The translations under genes and the position numbers were made by a program. 7,203 nucleotides of DNA from Spirochaetales bacterium (GTDB lineage: Bacteria; Spirochaetota; Spirochaetia; Sphaerochaetales; Sphaerochaetaceae), in contig JALFCJ010000114.1 in assembly GCA_022771185.1 (NCBI GenBank), positions 1 to 7,203 on the forward strand, given 5' to 3'. Positions within the stretch are counted from its first letter, which is position 1. Each line of letters opens with the position of its first letter. This document shows, piece after piece, positions 6,140-7,203 of this stretch. The notes beneath the pieces are model-generated. The model was given only the letters and a program-made list of their open reading frames with translations, did not search any database and was not told where the DNA came from.

Positions 6140-6973
6140 TTATCTTTTCTTCACTTCATCTAGGTTGTACATCTTCCTTAGAATATAGAGAGTCAATCGG
6201 TCAGGGAAGAACCTCAAAAGGAACATCAGAGTTTTATAAGTGAGACCAACGGCTTTCCTAAATGGAGGGTTCTTTCTTTTTGATAGAGAGAATATGACCT
6301 TGGCGGCAGCTATTGGCTCTCCCCCTTCCTTTTCGTCTTTTTCTATTTCTTTTATTGCTCTGTTATAGAGGGATGAATATGGCGAATTGTCGCTGATAGC
6401 CTTCTTTCTTTTTGAAGTAAACCCAGTAGACAAGTCTCCTGGCTCTACTATAGATACTCTTACACCAAACTCTCTTATTTCATTCCTAAGCGCTCCCATA
6501 TATGCTTCAAGAGCATATTTAGCTGCACTGTAATGACCTTGGAATGGTAGAGGGACACGAGCGGCGATTGATGAAACGGCGACGACAAGGGATTTCTCGT
6601 GTTTTCGTAGTACAGGAAGAGCAAGAGAGTTAAGAAGTAAAACTCCATAGTAATCAGTTTCTTCCTGCAACCTGACCATGCTTATATCGCTGTCTTCCGC
6701 TGATCCTGCAATGCCAAATCCAGCAGAATGTATAAGGATAGAAAAATCACCTATAGTGTCCAACACCCTTTGGATACTATCTTTATCCGTCACATCCATT
6801 TTCAAGTATGTAACACTACCTTCCCCATATTCTTCTCTTTTCTCTTCTATTCTTCTGGATACGCCAAAAACCGTGTATCCATTTTTGGCAAAGAGACGTG
6901 CCGTTTCCTTTCCTATTCCGCTGGAAGCTCCTGTCACCAATACTTTTCTACCATACAAGAAATCTTTTTTCAT
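6140..6973 (-). CDS. Classical short-chain dehydrogenase/reductase (SDR)
   Basis: This is a 277-residue NAD(P)-dependent oxidoreductase with a textbook N-terminal nucleotide motif, T14-G-A-S-S-G-I-G21. R40-R41 favour NADP(H), and D60 is the adenine-side aspartate. The NNAG strand reads H82-S-A-G85. S135, Y148 and K152 form the catalytic triad, and E177-P-G-D follows strand six. The helix-four asparagine of the tetrad appears to be D107 or Y108 (TDYYGVL), a substitution worth noting. The C-terminal 60 or so residues add a basic stretch (SKRKNPPFRK) and an amphipathic hydrophobic tail (LMFLLRFFPDRLTLYIL), as in SDRs acting on lipids or sterol/retinol-like substrates, and it may touch the membrane. 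The start at 6973 has only a weak GGAA two bases upstream, and an in-frame TGA at 7006-7004 limits extension. It is convergent with the first SDR and divergent from the MATE gene. Confidence 0.92.
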   Translation of the reverse strand: MKKDFLYGRKVLVTGASSGIGKETARLFAKNGYTVFGVSRRIEEKREEYGEGSVTYLKMDVTDKDSIQRVLDTIGDFSILIHSAGFGIAGSAEDSDISMVRLQEETDYYGVLLLNSLALPVLRKHEKSLVVAVSSIAARVPLPFQGHYSAAKYALEAYMGALRNEIREFGVRVSIVEPGDLSTGFTSKRKKAISDNSPYSSLYNRAIKEIEKDEKEGGEPIAAAKVIFSLSKRKNPPFRKAVGLTYKTLMFLLRFFPDRLTLYILRKMYNLDEVKKR

Positions 6974-7042
6974 AATTCCATTATATTTTATAACAGCACG
7001 ATTTCAGAAGTATTGTTTTTTTTACATTCTTATCATTGAAGT
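6974..7042. promoter_or_regulatory. Divergent promoter region, SDR and MATE genes
   Basis: These 69 bases must hold the promoters of both divergent genes. On the minus strand, TATAAT (6985-6980) and TATAAA (6992-6987) are good -10 boxes but lie so close to the SDR ATG that the mRNA would be leaderless or nearly so; no good -35 box accompanies them. On the plus strand, TATCAT (7031-7036) follows a T-rich run, without a clear -35 box. Neither gene has a strong ribosome binding site. Confidence 0.35.
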
Positions 7043-7203
7043 ATGATGAATAATAACGACATACTAAAAACACTACTTGGTTACTCGATACCAAGCATAA
7101 TCGCGATGATCCTCTCCACTACCCTTACGCTTACTGATGGATATTTTGTGGGGAACTATGTAGGAGAAAAGGCTCTCGCCTCCATTAATCTAGGGCTTCC
7201 CAT
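7043..7203 (+). CDS. MATE-family multidrug/metabolite efflux transporter, N-terminus
   Basis: The first 53 codons of a membrane protein run off the right edge. The sequence begins with a short polar stretch and a first membrane helix, GYSIPSIIAMILSTTLTLTD (13-32), then GYFVGNYVGEKALASINLGLP. The order of an N-terminal P-S/A-I helix, an aspartate at its end, F-V-G, and G-x-x-A-L-A-x-I-N is typical of the first helix and loop of MATE (NorM/DinF-type) exporters, which exchange Na+ or H+ for drugs or metabolites. ATG 7043 is preceded by an in-frame TGA at 7037-7039; a second ATG follows directly at 7046. Neither has a good Shine-Dalgarno sequence (only GAAG nearby). Family placement is good; the substrate is unknown. 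It is transcribed away from the SDR gene on its left. Confidence 0.82.
   Translation, partial: MMNNNDILKTLLGYSIPSIIAMILSTTLTLTDGYFVGNYVGEKALASINLGLP

Noticed and set aside
6678..7046. Two overlapping plus-strand frames opposite the second SDR
   Set aside because: They are antisense to a clear SDR with complete motifs and show no ribosome binding site or domain.
1..7203. CRISPR array, tRNA/rRNA genes, insertion sequence or phage remnants
   Set aside because: I looked for regularly spaced repeats, tRNA-like cloverleaf sequence, transposase motifs and terminal inverted repeats and saw none.

Overview
The window looks like chromosomal DNA of a low-to-medium GC bacterium. The style of the secreted binding protein's signal peptide (Lys-Lys, a long Leu/Val/Ala core, then FAQG followed by acidic residues) resembles that of host-associated spirochaetes of the Sphaerochaeta/Treponema type. 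That placement is an inference from style and gene content, not a phylogenetic result.

Layout: (1) 1-708, minus strand: the N-terminal 236 codons of an unrecognised protein that runs off the left edge. (2) 709-1106: an AT-rich divergent intergenic region with repeated short motifs and a small inverted repeat, probably the control region of the next operon. (3) 1107-5151, plus strand: a tripartite tricarboxylate transporter (TTT) operon in the order tctC (periplasmic binding protein), tctB (small membrane subunit, longer than usual here) and tctA (large membrane subunit), followed by a metallo-beta-lactamase-fold hydrolase whose start overlaps the tctA stop. A hairpin lies between tctC and tctB, and a clear terminator follows the hydrolase. 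(4) 5295-6086, plus: a short-chain dehydrogenase/reductase (SDR) with its own promoter and a tandem repeat in its leader. (5) 6140-6973, minus: a second, more classical SDR, convergent with the first; a 12-bp-stem terminator separates them. (6) 7043-7203, plus: the start of a MATE-family transporter, divergent from the second SDR and cut by the right edge.

How the genes may work together: TctC would capture a carboxylated solute in the periplasm and deliver it to the ion-driven TctA/TctB permease. The coupled hydrolase is the best candidate for a cytosolic enzyme acting on that solute or a relative of it. The first SDR could act later in the same catabolism, but it has its own promoter, so the link is only by position. 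The true ligand cannot be read from the sequence. The main points of interest are the hydrolase coupled to tctA, the extended TctB, the unrecognised left-edge gene and the two sets of unexplained repeats. I did not find a clear, previously undescribed multi-gene system.
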